64,000 nt of DNA from an uncultured Spirochaetia bacterium. Its GTDB lineage: Bacteria > Spirochaetota > Spirochaetia > JABEVK01. A model generated the notes under the pieces. That model worked only from the letters and a program-made list of their open reading frames with translations, ran no database searches and was not told the origin of the DNA. Positions 25,693-33,850 of the stretch are shown piece after piece. The first letter of the stretch is position 1. Every line of letters begins with the position of its first letter. The position numbers were made by a program, and so were the translations under genes. Where the stretch lies: positions 1 through 64,000 of the forward strand of contig CALGPJ010000007.1 of the NCBI GenBank assembly GCA_937960645.1. Reading direction: 5' to 3'.

Positions 25693-26919
25693 ATGAACAT
25701 CGTGGTGATTGGCGCACAATGGGGAGACGAGGGCAAGGGCAAGATCGTCGATTACCTGGCCGAGGGTGCCCAAATCGTGATTCGTTTCTCTGGCGGTGCC
25801 AATGCCGGCCATACGATACAAGCGGATGGGAAGACCTACAAACTTCATCTGATCCCTTCGGGCATCGTCCATCCCGACAAAATTTCGATTCTGGGAACGG
25901 GGATGGTGATCGATCCCCAGGCCTTGTTCGATGAACTCGACGCCCTGGAAAAACAGGGAATTTCCTGGCAAGGAAGACTGTGGATATCGGACCGTGCCCA
26001 CCTGGTTTTGCCCAGCTACAAGGCCCTGGACAAGGCGATGGAGGCCCGACGCGCTCGTCCCCTGGGAACCACCGGCAGGGGCATTGGGGTGAGTTACGCC
26101 ATGAAGGCCCAACGAGATGGGCTCCGTCTAGCCGACCTGTATGGCTCCATCTATGAAACCCTTTCCGCCGAGGACAGAGCCTTTTTGGAACCCTACCGTG
26201 CACGGCTCAAAGAGCTGACCATCGACCTGCCCACCTTCATGGCAGGTAACAAAAGCAAGAGGAAGTTGTTCGAGGGGGCTCAGGGAGTGTTGCTCGATTT
26301 AGATTTGGGGACGTATCCCTTCGTGAGCAGTGGGTCCAGTGCTGCAGCCGGAGCGAGTTTAGGAAGCGGGGTCGGTCCCAAGGAGCTCGACAAGATTTAC
26401 GGAGTGTTCAAAGCCTACAGCACTCGGGTCGGTAATGGCCCCTTTCCTTCGGAGTTTACTCCGGAACGGGACGGTAACCTGGGGGAGGTCATCCGGGAAC
26501 TTGGCCGGGAATATGGGGTAACCACCGGTCGACCGCGCCGCTGCGGGTACCTGGACCTGGTGGCGCTGAGATATGCGTGTGTTACCAATTCCATCGATGC
26601 CCTGGTCCTGACCCACCCCGACATCTATGACGGCTTCGACGAGGTCAAAGTCTGCGTCGCCTATGAAATCGATTCCGAGCGTACCGAGGTTTTTCCCTCT
26701 TCGGCCGACGATCTTGAAAAGGCTCGTCCCGTTCTCAAGAGCTTTCCGGGGTGGAAAAGCTCTCTCACCGAATGTCGGCGATTCGAGGACATCCCGAACC
26801 GGGCCAGGGATTACATGAGCTTCATCGAGGAGTACACGGGTACCCCCATCCATATCGTGAGTGTGGGACCTGGCCGAGACCAAACCTTTTTCCAGCAAGA
26901 GCCCTGGACCAGCCAGTAG
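25693..26919 (+). CDS. purA: Adenylosuccinate synthetase
   Basis: A 408-residue GTP-dependent enzyme joining IMP and aspartate, the first step to AMP; PurB then completes it. The P-loop G-D-E-G-K-G-K is at 12-18, with the catalytic Asp and a later N-A-G-H-T. G-T-T-G-R-G-I-G, F-E-G-A-Q-G, K-A-Y-S-T-R-V-G and T-G-R-P-R-R-C-G-Y-L-D are the family's IMP and GTP contacts. It is slightly shorter than the usual 425-430 residues; no motif I know of is missing. The start ATG 25693 has GGGGGA upstream. guaA begins one base after its stop. Confidence 0.96.
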   Translation: MNIVVIGAQWGDEGKGKIVDYLAEGAQIVIRFSGGANAGHTIQADGKTYKLHLIPSGIVHPDKISILGTGMVIDPQALFDELDALEKQGISWQGRLWISDRAHLVLPSYKALDKAMEARRARPLGTTGRGIGVSYAMKAQRDGLRLADLYGSIYETLSAEDRAFLEPYRARLKELTIDLPTFMAGNKSKRKLFEGAQGVLLDLDLGTYPFVSSGSSAAAGASLGSGVGPKELDKIYGVFKAYSTRVGNGPFPSEFTPERDGNLGEVIRELGREYGVTTGRPRRCGYLDLVALRYACVTNSIDALVLTHPDIYDGFDEVKVCVAYEIDSERTEVFPSSADDLEKARPVLKSFPGWKSSLTECRRFEDIPNRARDYMSFIEEYTGTPIHIVSVGPGRDQTFFQQEPWTSQ

Positions 26920-26920
26920 C

Positions 26921-28483
26921 ATGGAGAAGATCGTCATTCTGGATTTTGGCGGGCAAACCACCCAATTGATCGGACGAAGGCTCCGGGAGGGGGGATATTA
27001 CGCCGAAATCCTGCCGCACGACACCCTTTTCGATGGATCGATTTCTCGGGATGTTCGGGGATTGATCCTTTCGGGATCGCCGTATTCGGTTTACGAGGAA
27101 GGCGCTCCACGTCCCCATGCCAGTGCCCTGGAGATGGGAGTCCCTGTCCTGGGTATCTGCTATGGAATTCAGGTTTTGAACTATCTCCAGGGAGGTCGGG
27201 TCGAAGCTTCGAGTTTTCGCGAGTACGGCCGGATGGAGGTACAGCTACAAGAGTACGATCTCGCCCACGTACAGAAACTGCTGAACGGTTTGCCGAAGAA
27301 TTGGATGAGCTGGATGAGCCACGGCGACAGCATCGTTCAGGTCGCCCCCGGCTGGCGGGTGGTGGGGAGGAGCCTCGAGCACCCCGCAATCCTGGCAAGG
27401 GAAGACCGTCCCTGGTATGGTTTTCAATTCCATCCCGAAGTGAGCCACAGCGAGCATGGAAATCGCCTGTTGTGGAACTTTGCCGAAATCTGCGGGATGC
27501 CCCGGGAATGGAATGTCGAAACATTTCAGCGACTGGAACAGGATAGGGTATTGGAAAAGGTGGGGGACCGCCGGGTGCTGATTCTCATCAGCGGCGGAGT
27601 GGATTCCAGTGTCGCGGCGGCGCTCTTACTGAAAACTCTGCCCCCCGACCGTGTGTACCTCATGTACATTGACACCGGATTCATGCGCCTGGGGGAAACC
27701 GAGGAGGTGGCCAGGCAGTTGAAACGATTGGGCGCCAGAAACATCACCGTGGTGGACGCCCGCCGCCGGTTTCTCCAGGCCATTCAGGGGGTTTCCGATC
27801 CCGAAGAAAAGAGGCGCCGGATCGGAGACACTTTTATTCGTGTTCAGGAGGAAGAGACGAGGCGGCTAGGGTTGGATGGGTCCGAGCTTTTGGTCCAGGG
27901 TACCCTGTACACCGACCTCATCGAGAGCGGTCGGGGTGTCGGAAAGAAGGCGCATACCATCAAGACTCACCACAATGTTTCCAGCCCCCTGGTTTTGGAG
28001 AAGCGAGAGAAAGGACTCATCGTCGAACCCCTGGCACTGTTGTACAAAGATGAAGTCCGGCAAATGGGCCGGAACCTGGGGCTGCCGGACGATCTGGTGG
28101 ATCGCCATCCCTTTCCGGGGCCGGGACTTGCGGTGCGTATCCTGGGTGAAGTCACCGAGCAAAAGCTCGACATTCTCCGACGGGCCGATGCCCTTTTCAT
28201 CGGAGAGCTGCGTCGGCGCCGTCTGTACGCACAGATCTGGCAGGCTTTTGCGGTCCTTTTGCCCGTTCAGAGCGTCGGGGTCACGGGCGATTCCCGGCAG
28301 TACAAGTACGTTTTGGCCCTGCGAGCGGTTACCTCGCAGGACGGGATGAGTGCCGACGTCTATCCCTTTCCCATCGCGGACCTGTTGGAGATTTCGACCC
28401 TTCTGGTCAACAGTATTCCCGAAATCGGCAGGGTGGTTTACGACGTCAGCAGCAAGCCTCCGGCGACCATCGAGTGGGAGTAG
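26921..28483 (+). CDS. guaA: GMP synthase (glutamine-hydrolysing)
   Basis: A 520-residue enzyme converting XMP to GMP. The N-terminal class I amidotransferase has the triad C80 (G-I-C-Y-G), H171 and E173 (F-H-P-E-V). The ATP pyrophosphatase P-loop S-G-G-V-D-S-S is at 224-230, and the C-terminal dimerisation domain ends in the conserved P-P-A-T-I-E-W-E. I chose ATG 26921, which begins with the typical K-I-V-I-L-D-F-G-G-Q and follows the purA stop by one base. It closes the purine block and ends one base before the convergent ComFB-like gene. Confidence 0.97.
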   Translation: MEKIVILDFGGQTTQLIGRRLREGGYYAEILPHDTLFDGSISRDVRGLILSGSPYSVYEEGAPRPHASALEMGVPVLGICYGIQVLNYLQGGRVEASSFREYGRMEVQLQEYDLAHVQKLLNGLPKNWMSWMSHGDSIVQVAPGWRVVGRSLEHPAILAREDRPWYGFQFHPEVSHSEHGNRLLWNFAEICGMPREWNVETFQRLEQDRVLEKVGDRRVLILISGGVDSSVAAALLLKTLPPDRVYLMYIDTGFMRLGETEEVARQLKRLGARNITVVDARRRFLQAIQGVSDPEEKRRRIGDTFIRVQEEETRRLGLDGSELLVQGTLYTDLIESGRGVGKKAHTIKTHHNVSSPLVLEKREKGLIVEPLALLYKDEVRQMGRNLGLPDDLVDRHPFPGPGLAVRILGEVTEQKLDILRRADALFIGELRRRRLYAQIWQAFAVLLPVQSVGVTGDSRQYKYVLALRAVTSQDGMSADVYPFPIADLLEISTLLVNSIPEIGRVVYDVSSKPPATIEWE

Positions 28484-28484
28484 C

Positions 28485-28763
28485 TCAGAGGTCCTTGCTG
28501 ATTTTCTCCAGGGAAATTCGAACTGCCGTGCGAACCTCTTCGATCTGTTCATCAGTCGGGGCCTGGGCATAGAGATTCCCCAGCAAGGTGACATAATAGC
28601 GAGGCTTGATCTGATTGAGGGCATAGGCCATGACATCCAGGATCGCATCATCGTCGGCCCGGATTTGCGGCCAGGCTTCGAGTTCGGTTTCCAGAATGTC
28701 GACGACCCAGTTCACCGCTGCATTCTTCAGGGGCGTCAAGTCCAGTTCGTCTTTGAGGCTCAT
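28485..28763 (-). CDS. ComFB-family protein, possible cyclic-dinucleotide receptor
   Basis: A 92-residue cytosolic protein. The core D-D-A-I-L-D-V-M-A-Y-A-L-N-Q followed by K-P-R-Y-Y-V-T matches the D-V-x-A-x-A-L-N-x-L-x-P-K-Y-V pattern of the ComFB family (late competence protein ComFB and CdgR-like proteins). The cysteine pair often seen just before this core is replaced by acidic residues. Some cyanobacterial ComFB-domain proteins are reported to bind c-di-GMP; whether this one does is inference. It is the last gene of the rpsF-dnaB operon, overlapping the dnaB stop by 4 bases. Confidence 0.65.
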   Translation of the reverse strand: MSLKDELDLTPLKNAAVNWVVDILETELEAWPQIRADDDAILDVMAYALNQIKPRYYVTLLGNLYAQAPTDEQIEEVRTAVRISLEKISKDL

Positions 28764-30097
28764 CTCTCTATCTCCGCAAGCTCGAATCGGGTTTGGTTGC
28801 CGATAAACATCATCGGTATCACGGTGGTATCCCCCTGTCGGTTTTTGGCCACGATGAGCTCGGTGGGGATGGGCCCGCCGGCGTCCTTTTCTTCCCTCTG
28901 GTATTCCCGTTCCCGGTGCAGGAAGATGATGATGTCCGCATCCTGTTCCAACGAGCCTGATTCACGCAGGTTATGCAGTCCTGGCCGCTTGCCTTCGGAA
29001 TCGCGGGTCACCTGGCTAAGGGCCACGATGGGAACGTCGAGCTCCCGGCTGAGACTCATCAAAGACCTCGAGATTTCCGCAACTTGTTCGTGGCGTGGAA
29101 GATTTTTGTTTTCAACGCTGATGATGCTGATGTAATCGATGAAAATCGCTTCGACCTTGTACTGGTTGACCATCCGACGTGCCTGTGCCCTGAGGTCGAG
29201 CAGGGAAATGTGGGGCGTATCGTCGATGTACAAAGGGGCATCGTAGAGCTGGCTGACAGCGTAGGCGATGGAGGATTGATCGGAGGGACGAAGCTCTCCG
29301 CGTTGCAGGCGGTAAAGATCGATCCGCGACTCGCTGGAAATGATTCGGAAACCCAGCTTCATCCAGGGCATCTCCAGGGAGAAATAACCGACGGGTCTTT
29401 TCTGGTGGAGTGCGATGTGGGCGGCGATGTTGATCGCCAGGGTTGTTTTTCCCAGACTGGTGCGTGCGGCGATGATGATGAACTCGCTTTTGTTGAGGCC
29501 ATTGATCGCTCGGTCGAGGACCGAATACCCCGTGGGGATACCGGTGAGAACGGTCTTGTTGTGGCTCGTGTACTGTTCGGTGAGGCGCTGGATCTCGGAG
29601 GTCAGCTTGATGGACATCTCTTTGGCCTGCATCACCTGGTGAGCCTGACGATTGACTGCGAGCTCCAGAATCCTTCTTTCAGCGTTTTCCAGGATGATCT
29701 TGCTTTCATCGGTCCGAGAATAACACTGGGCAATGATGTCGTTGCTCAGATTGATGAGGGAACGTAAAATGGAGTTGTCGCGGACGATTTTTGCGTAAAC
29801 TGCGGCGTTGGCCGAGGTGGGCACCGAGTTGGTCAATTCCGACAGATAGGCGGCTCCACCGATCTGATCCAGGGTTTTTTTGGCCTGAAGCTCCTTGGCC
29901 ACGCTGATGACATCGACGGGAATGCCCTGGTCCCTCAACTGGACAATCGCCTGATACAGCGTCTGGTGGGTGGGAAAATAAAAATCTCCGGGTTTCAGGA
30001 TCAAGGTCACCGAATCGATCGCCCTGGGGTCGAGGATCATCGAACCCAGGACGGCCTTCTCGGCGTCCTGGTCGTGGGGCGGTACCCTGTCCCGCAT
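28760..30097 (-). CDS. dnaB: Replicative DNA helicase
   Basis: A 445-residue hexameric 5'-3' helicase of the replication fork. The N-terminal collar domain starts P-P-H-D-Q-D-A-E-K-A-V-L-G-S-M, as in DnaB. The RecA-like motor has Walker A A-A-R-T-S-L-G-K-T (210-218), Y-F-S-L-E-M, the Walker B region F-I-D-Y and L-S-Q-V-T-R-D followed by L-R-E-S-G-S-L-E-Q-D-A-D. The Walker B tail reads D-Y-I-S-I-I where most DnaB have D-Y-L-Q-L-M, a mild divergence. The length is normal and no intein is present. It lies 5 bases after rplI. Confidence 0.96.
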   Translation of the reverse strand: MRDRVPPHDQDAEKAVLGSMILDPRAIDSVTLILKPGDFYFPTHQTLYQAIVQLRDQGIPVDVISVAKELQAKKTLDQIGGAAYLSELTNSVPTSANAAVYAKIVRDNSILRSLINLSNDIIAQCYSRTDESKIILENAERRILELAVNRQAHQVMQAKEMSIKLTSEIQRLTEQYTSHNKTVLTGIPTGYSVLDRAINGLNKSEFIIIAARTSLGKTTLAINIAAHIALHQKRPVGYFSLEMPWMKLGFRIISSESRIDLYRLQRGELRPSDQSSIAYAVSQLYDAPLYIDDTPHISLLDLRAQARRMVNQYKVEAIFIDYISIISVENKNLPRHEQVAEISRSLMSLSRELDVPIVALSQVTRDSEGKRPGLHNLRESGSLEQDADIIIFLHREREYQREEKDAGGPIPTELIVAKNRQGDTTVIPMMFIGNQTRFELAEIER

Positions 30098-30102
30098 ACC
30101 GC

Positions 30103-30552
30103 TCAGGCTTGCGGTTGAACGATGACTTTGATGGTGGCGGAATGGTTTTCGAGAAGGTGGACCCTCAGCTCGTAGTTGCCGACGGCCTTGATGGTATGCC
30201 CGGGAATGTGGATGTGACGCTTTTCGATTTCCATTCCCTCCGCGGCAAGTTTTTCGGCGATCATGGCCGTGGTCAGGGCACCGAAGAGCTTGCCGTTATC
30301 GCCGGCGGGAAGGCGGAACTCGAATTCCCGCCCGTTCAACCGGTCTTTGAGCGACATGGCCTGTTCCCGTTTTTGCTTTTTGCGAGCTTCGATTTTCGTC
30401 TTTTTTTGTTCGAATATGTTTTTGTAGTGATCGTTGTAGGGGAAGGCGAATTTTTGCGGGATGAGATAATTCCTTGCATAGCCATCTTTGACGATTTTGA
30501 TGTCGCCTTCTTCACCGAGGGACGGAATGTCCTTGTTCAGAATAATTTTCAT
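30103..30552 (-). CDS. rplI: 50S ribosomal protein L9
   Basis: A 149-residue protein with the L9 two-lobed plan: N-terminal RNA-binding domain (M-K-I-I-L-N-K-D-I and K-D-G-Y-A-R-N-Y-L-I-P), a long connecting helix and a C-terminal domain ending in V-I-V-Q-P-Q-A. It sits between the membrane protein gene, which it overlaps by 4 bases, and dnaB, the order common in many bacteria. Confidence 0.97.
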   Translation of the reverse strand: MKIILNKDIPSLGEEGDIKIVKDGYARNYLIPQKFAFPYNDHYKNIFEQKKTKIEARKKQKREQAMSLKDRLNGREFEFRLPAGDNGKLFGALTTAMIAEKLAAEGMEIEKRHIHIPGHTIKAVGNYELRVHLLENHSATIKVIVQPQA

Positions 30553-31505
30553 GTTGACTCCTTTTTGTTCCTATTCAGCATTTCTCGATAGTGAATCCAG
30601 GTCTCGGAGGCTCCAAAAATCGAAAGAAGAACCAGGCCCGGCTGGATATATTGCCACAGGCCGGCATTCAAGGTCAAGATCACGAGCAGGGAAAGTAGGA
30701 CGTTGAGAATTCCTGCCCCAAAACGCCCCGCCCTAAGATGGGCAAAGTGGTAGAGGATGCCTAAACCTGCCATGAAGTACAGCAGGACAAAAGACGTTCC
30801 GAGATTGTTGAGGGCGGTCTCCCAGAGCTGCATCTCTTCCCGGGCCGCTCGGATATAAGACCAGGAGAGAGCAAAAAGTCCCAGGATGTACCCGTAGATC
30901 GCGATTTTGGGGGGAGTGAATCTCACCAGCAACGGCCAGTGGTAGGGCGGGAGGGCAAGCCTCTTGGCAAGAACCGCGACGAGGAGGAAGAGAATCAATA
31001 TCATGGGGACGTAATAGGATTGCAAAATCTGAATGGAATTGGTCAAACTGATTCTCAGAAGTTCGTCGTTGGCCTCCGCTTCCAGCCCCAGCCCCATGAG
31101 GCCGCCATTTTCCAGAATCATTTGAAACCATTTTTGCAGAAAATCCTGCTGAAACATCCAGAGGCCCACCGGATACAACAAAAGGCTGGTGGTGCATGTA
31201 GCGACGAGGACCCGGGAGATCGTTCGTTCGGGGAAGGGGAAGGTCCAGGGAAGGAGAAAGGTGGACAGTCCGAGCAAGATGGGAATGTTGATGGCCAGGC
31301 CGAAATTGGAAAACTCGTTATAGAAGACCACATAACCGACCCCGAGCCCCAACGCCACCCCGATCAGAGAAACGAGGCCCTCCCGCAGACCCAGGCGGTA
31401 ACGGGACCATAGAGGCAGGCCAAGGCTTAAAAAGTTGAGACCCTGAAAGGCGGTGATCAGTCCGCCGGCGGCGGCAAGCAAGAGCCATTTCAGGGCTAGG
31501 GGCAT
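30549..31505 (-). CDS. DUF2232/YybS-like multi-pass membrane protein
   Basis: A 318-residue integral membrane protein with about eight or nine hydrophobic helices distributed over the whole length and no soluble domain. Its place between rpsR and rplI is where Firmicutes and other bacteria often carry a YybS/DUF2232 protein, and its size matches. That family's role is unknown. The start overlaps the rpsR stop by one base (TAATG) and the end overlaps rplI by 4, so it is translationally coupled to ribosomal proteins. Confidence 0.75.
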   Translation of the reverse strand: MPLALKWLLLAAAGGLITAFQGLNFLSLGLPLWSRYRLGLREGLVSLIGVALGLGVGYVVFYNEFSNFGLAINIPILLGLSTFLLPWTFPFPERTISRVLVATCTTSLLLYPVGLWMFQQDFLQKWFQMILENGGLMGLGLEAEANDELLRISLTNSIQILQSYYVPMILILFLLVAVLAKRLALPPYHWPLLVRFTPPKIAIYGYILGLFALSWSYIRAAREEMQLWETALNNLGTSFVLLYFMAGLGILYHFAHLRAGRFGAGILNVLLSLLVILTLNAGLWQYIQPGLVLLSIFGASETWIHYREMLNRNKKEST

Positions 31506-31816
31506 TACTGTTTGACGTAGGGAAGGAGGGCGAGGTAGCGCGCAATTTTGATCATGCGGGAAAGTTTTCGTTGATATTTGGCGCTGGTTCCCGTAATTCT
31601 GCGGGGGAGGATCTTGCCCCTTTCCGTGATAAACTTCTGGAGGATGTCGGTTCGTTTATAATCGCAGGGCCATTTGAGAACCGTAAATTTACATATTTTT
31701 TTGCGAAAGTAAGGCTTGTTGCCCCCTTTTCGCGCGTCTTTTTTATCGTAGGAGCCGCGGCCCTTGTCCGGTACGCTGTATTCCTCGACGAAATCTTTCA
31801 TATCTTCATTGGACAT
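31505..31816 (-). CDS. rpsR: 30S ribosomal protein S18
   Basis: A 103-residue protein; the C-terminal 65 residues are the conserved S18 core ([14 protein letters not shown], then [11 protein letters not shown], then [12 protein letters not shown]). An acidic and glycine-rich N-terminal extension of about 35 residues precedes it. S18 forms a heterodimer with S6 on the 30S platform; both genes are in this operon with ssb between them, the classic arrangement. Confidence 0.97.
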   Translation of the reverse strand: MSNEDMKDFVEEYSVPDKGRGSYDKKDARKGGNKPYFRKKICKFTVLKWPCDYKRTDILQKFITERGKILPRRITGTSAKYQRKLSRMIKIARYLALLPYVKQ

Positions 31817-31837
31817 TTTGAATCTCCTTTGGTCTCA

Positions 31838-32260
31838 TTAAAAAGGCACGTCTTCTTCGAAATCCGGCCCCTGCGGAATGCTTGGGGCCTCGTCGTGATA
31901 AGAGGAACTCGGCGCTGCCGGGACGGTGTTTCTATCGTTGCCGCCCAACAGCTGGACGTAATTGGCGTGGATTTCGACCTTGCTTCGTTTTTCGCCATTC
32001 GATTCCCAGCGGTCCTGACGAAGCTCACCTTGAATGGCCACCTGACGTCCCTTGGTCAGGTATTTGCTGAGTACCTCGGCCTGTTTTCCCCAGAGGCTGG
32101 CGTCGAAAAAGCTTGCCTCATCGATCCACTGATCCTGCTTTTTGACTTTGCGGTTCACGGCAATGCTGAGTTTGCACACGTGCGTACCGTTGTTCAAAAC
32201 CCTGAGATCTCCATCCCGGGTGAGACGCCCCACCAGGATGACCTGGTTGATATCTGCCAT
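31838..32260 (-). CDS. ssb: Single-stranded DNA-binding protein
   Basis: A 140-residue OB-fold protein: N-Q-V-I-L-V-G-R-L-T-R-D at the start, W-G-K-Q-A-E-V-L-S-K-Y-L near residue 60, a Pro/Ser-rich linker, and the acidic tip D-F-E-E-D-V-P-F that recruits replication and repair partners. It lies between rpsF and rpsR, with 5 bases to rpsF. Confidence 0.97.
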   Translation of the reverse strand: MADINQVILVGRLTRDGDLRVLNNGTHVCKLSIAVNRKVKKQDQWIDEASFFDASLWGKQAEVLSKYLTKGRQVAIQGELRQDRWESNGEKRSKVEIHANYVQLLGGNDRNTVPAAPSSSYHDEAPSIPQGPDFEEDVPF

Positions 32261-32265
32261 GGTTT

Positions 32266-32550
32266 TCAGTCCTCTTCAGATAAAATGACCAGGAACCGCA
32301 ACAAGGAGGTTTCCAGCTTGAGTTCGTTTTCAAGATCGGAAACCCTGGCGGGATCGAGGTCGGTGTGGAAGATCATGTAACGGGCAATGGTCTCTTTTTG
32401 AATGGGGTAGGCCAGGGGTCTTTCGCCCAGGTCCTCCTCTTTCCGAATGGTGCCGCCCGCCTTTTGGATTTGGCCCCGAACGGACTCCAGGCCCTTTTGG
32501 TAGATGTCTGCCCCGTGGCGGAATACGCTCGCCACTTCGTAGGTCCTCAT
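32266..32550 (-). CDS. rpsF: 30S ribosomal protein S6
   Basis: A 94-residue protein beginning M-R-T-Y-E-V and containing L-G-E-R-P-L-A-Y-P-I-Q-K, the S6 signature. I chose ATG 32550 because AAGGAGG lies 6 bases upstream; longer in-frame versions would start within the promoter and leader. It is the first gene of the operon rpsF-ssb-rpsR-membrane protein-rplI-dnaB-comFB-like, so its leader can control all of them. Confidence 0.95.
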   Translation of the reverse strand: MRTYEVASVFRHGADIYQKGLESVRGQIQKAGGTIRKEEDLGERPLAYPIQKETIARYMIFHTDLDPARVSDLENELKLETSLLRFLVILSEED

Positions 32551-32573
32551 GTTTTCCTCCTTTTGGACGTAAG

Positions 32574-32595
32574 ATCCGCATTCGACGATGCGGAT
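32574..32595 (-). promoter_or_regulatory. Hairpin in the rpsF mRNA leader (possible S6:S18 autoregulatory site)
   Basis: A perfect 8-base stem ATCCGCAT/ATGCGGAT with a 6-base loop lies in the roughly 50-base leader between the predicted start (about 32603) and rpsF. Many bacteria have an S6:S18-binding leader here with a required CCG element. A CCG is present, but in the stem, so the match is only suggestive. No T tract follows, so it is not a terminator. Confidence 0.45.
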
Positions 32596-32609
32596 AAAGA
32601 GGCGTTGAA

Positions 32610-32638
32610 AAACTATCATGAAGGTGTTTTAATGTCAA
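32610..32638 (-). promoter_or_regulatory. Promoter of the rpsF-dnaB operon
   Basis: Read on the minus strand: perfect TTGACA (32638-32633), 17-base spacer, TAGTTT (32615-32610) preceded by an extended -10 TG. The -35 overlaps the region just before the divergent start codon at 32640. Confidence 0.6.
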
Positions 32639-32639
32639 T

Positions 32640-33095
32640 ATGAAGAGCATGAGAGGGTATGAAGAATCGCTGTACTTTTTGGGTCTGACCTGTCGCAGGC
32701 TTCGGGAGGGGCTCTCCCTGGGCTTGGACCCCGAACTGTTTCAGGAAAGGTTTTTGGACGAGCTGGACTTCATCGACTCGGTATTGGAGAGGATCCAATC
32801 CTCCCTGGTGGAGGAGCAGCACCTCATTCAACGGAAAGAATACCTTCACCAGATGGTGCTGACACGCCAGCTTTTCAAATCGCTCCTTCATGAGTTCAAA
32901 CGCGCGGCCAGGGATGGCCCCCAATTCGATCAAAAAATCGAATTGTTCGAGGGGCTGGGAAAGAAAAACCAGGAAAGAATCGATGAGGTCCTGGAGATTT
33001 TGAGTGCCGAAGGTGACCCGGTTGTCTCTGAAGAACTGATCACTCACGAGGAGATGAATATCCTCCTGGGGGACAAGCCGTTGCCAAATCGTTGA
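32640..33095 (+). CDS. Small helical protein, unknown
   Basis: A 151-residue protein that appears to be nearly all helix, charged and Leu-rich with heptad-like spacing (F-L-D-E-L-D-F-I-D-S-V-L-E-R-I), and lacks a signal or membrane segment. The size and helical content recall small chaperones of the FlgN/FliT kind, but I see no diagnostic residue. The start is ATG 32640 or ATG 32649; neither has a strong ribosome site. Its last 56 bases overlap the convergent HAD gene. It is divergent from the rpsF operon. Confidence 0.6.
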   Translation: MKSMRGYEESLYFLGLTCRRLREGLSLGLDPELFQERFLDELDFIDSVLERIQSSLVEEQHLIQRKEYLHQMVLTRQLFKSLLHEFKRAARDGPQFDQKIELFEGLGKKNQERIDEVLEILSAEGDPVVSEELITHEEMNILLGDKPLPNR

Positions 33096-33789
33096 TCAGA
33101 CGGGCTTGAAATTCCTCCAAACCCCATCGATGCTCGGCCCTTTCGATGGCCGAGGGAGTGATTGGCCCCCAGAGGGCCAGAACACAGCGGCCATACTTCG
33201 TGGCGTCGCTGAGCTGCTCGATCTGATCGTCTACCAGAACATAAGGTTCCCGCAACGATTCCAGAAACTGGGCTTTGTGCCCCTTTGCCTCCCAGATTCT
33301 GTCCCTGGGCCATGCCACCCCCCAGCTTTGGAGGATGGCCTGGATGTAGTCGGGTTTTTTGGTGCTCAAAACGATGACTCTGGGTGAATCCTGGATTCGG
33401 CTCAGGGTTTGGGGGATGCCGGGATAGGGAGGGTTGAGAGAGAGCCAACCACTGGGATCATCCTCCAACCATTGGCGGCGGATGGCATAAAGCGTCTCAT
33501 GATCCCTCTCGATGGCCTCAGGACCGAGCCTTTGAAGGTAGTTCTCCCAGTCTGAAAAATCGACGATTTCGGTGTCGGCATGATTTTGCATGAGTCTGAT
33601 GATCGACAGGTATTCTGCGCCCCGACGGACAAAGGCTCTTAGCCGCAGGAAGCGTTTTTGGAGATCGGTGTCCGTATCGTTCCAGGGCACGTAGTGGCCG
33701 TGAATGGCCGTGTTGCTCACCGCCCAAATCTCGGGAATCGAATCGCAGAGCACCCCATCAAAATCGAGGTACCATTTTGTGTCCGCCAC
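33040..33789 (-). CDS. HAD-superfamily hydrolase
   Basis: A 249-residue cytosolic phosphatase-like protein. Motif I is L-D-F-D-G-V-L-C-D-S (nucleophile and acid Asp), motif II S-T-K-K-P-D with its Ser/Lys, and motif III V-L-V-D-D-Q-I-E-Q-L. A large helical cap occupies about residues 20-110. The substrate is unknown. The start is GTG 33789 with no Shine-Dalgarno but a promoter whose -10 ends 6 bases upstream. The position head to head with glucokinase could mean a sugar-phosphate substrate, but that is only contextual. Confidence 0.8.
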   Translation of the reverse strand: MADTKWYLDFDGVLCDSIPEIWAVSNTAIHGHYVPWNDTDTDLQKRFLRLRAFVRRGAEYLSIIRLMQNHADTEIVDFSDWENYLQRLGPEAIERDHETLYAIRRQWLEDDPSGWLSLNPPYPGIPQTLSRIQDSPRVIVLSTKKPDYIQAILQSWGVAWPRDRIWEAKGHKAQFLESLREPYVLVDDQIEQLSDATKYGRCVLALWGPITPSAIERAEHRWGLEEFQARLINDLATACPPGGYSSPRE

Positions 33790-33795
33790 AAAAAC

Positions 33796-33844
33796 AAGTT
33801 AAGGTCTCGATCACGTTGCGGCAAGCCAAACTTGCATATAGAAT
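33796..33844. promoter_or_regulatory. Divergent HAD/glk promoters sharing a palindromic -35
   Basis: TTGCGGCAA (33816-33824) is a 9-base palindrome. On the plus strand TTGCGG, 17 bases, TAGAAT (33839-33844), then 6 bases to glk ATG 33851. On the minus strand TTGCCG (33824-33819), 17 bases, TAACTT (33801-33796), then 6 bases to GTG 33789. Both transcripts would be leaderless. Confidence 0.5.
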
Positions 33845-33850
33845 GAAGTC

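Noticed and set aside
25022..26203. Open frame of 393 codons antisense to guaB and purA
   Set aside because: Composition is Arg/Pro/Ser-rich with no domain; it is the shadow of two well-supported genes.
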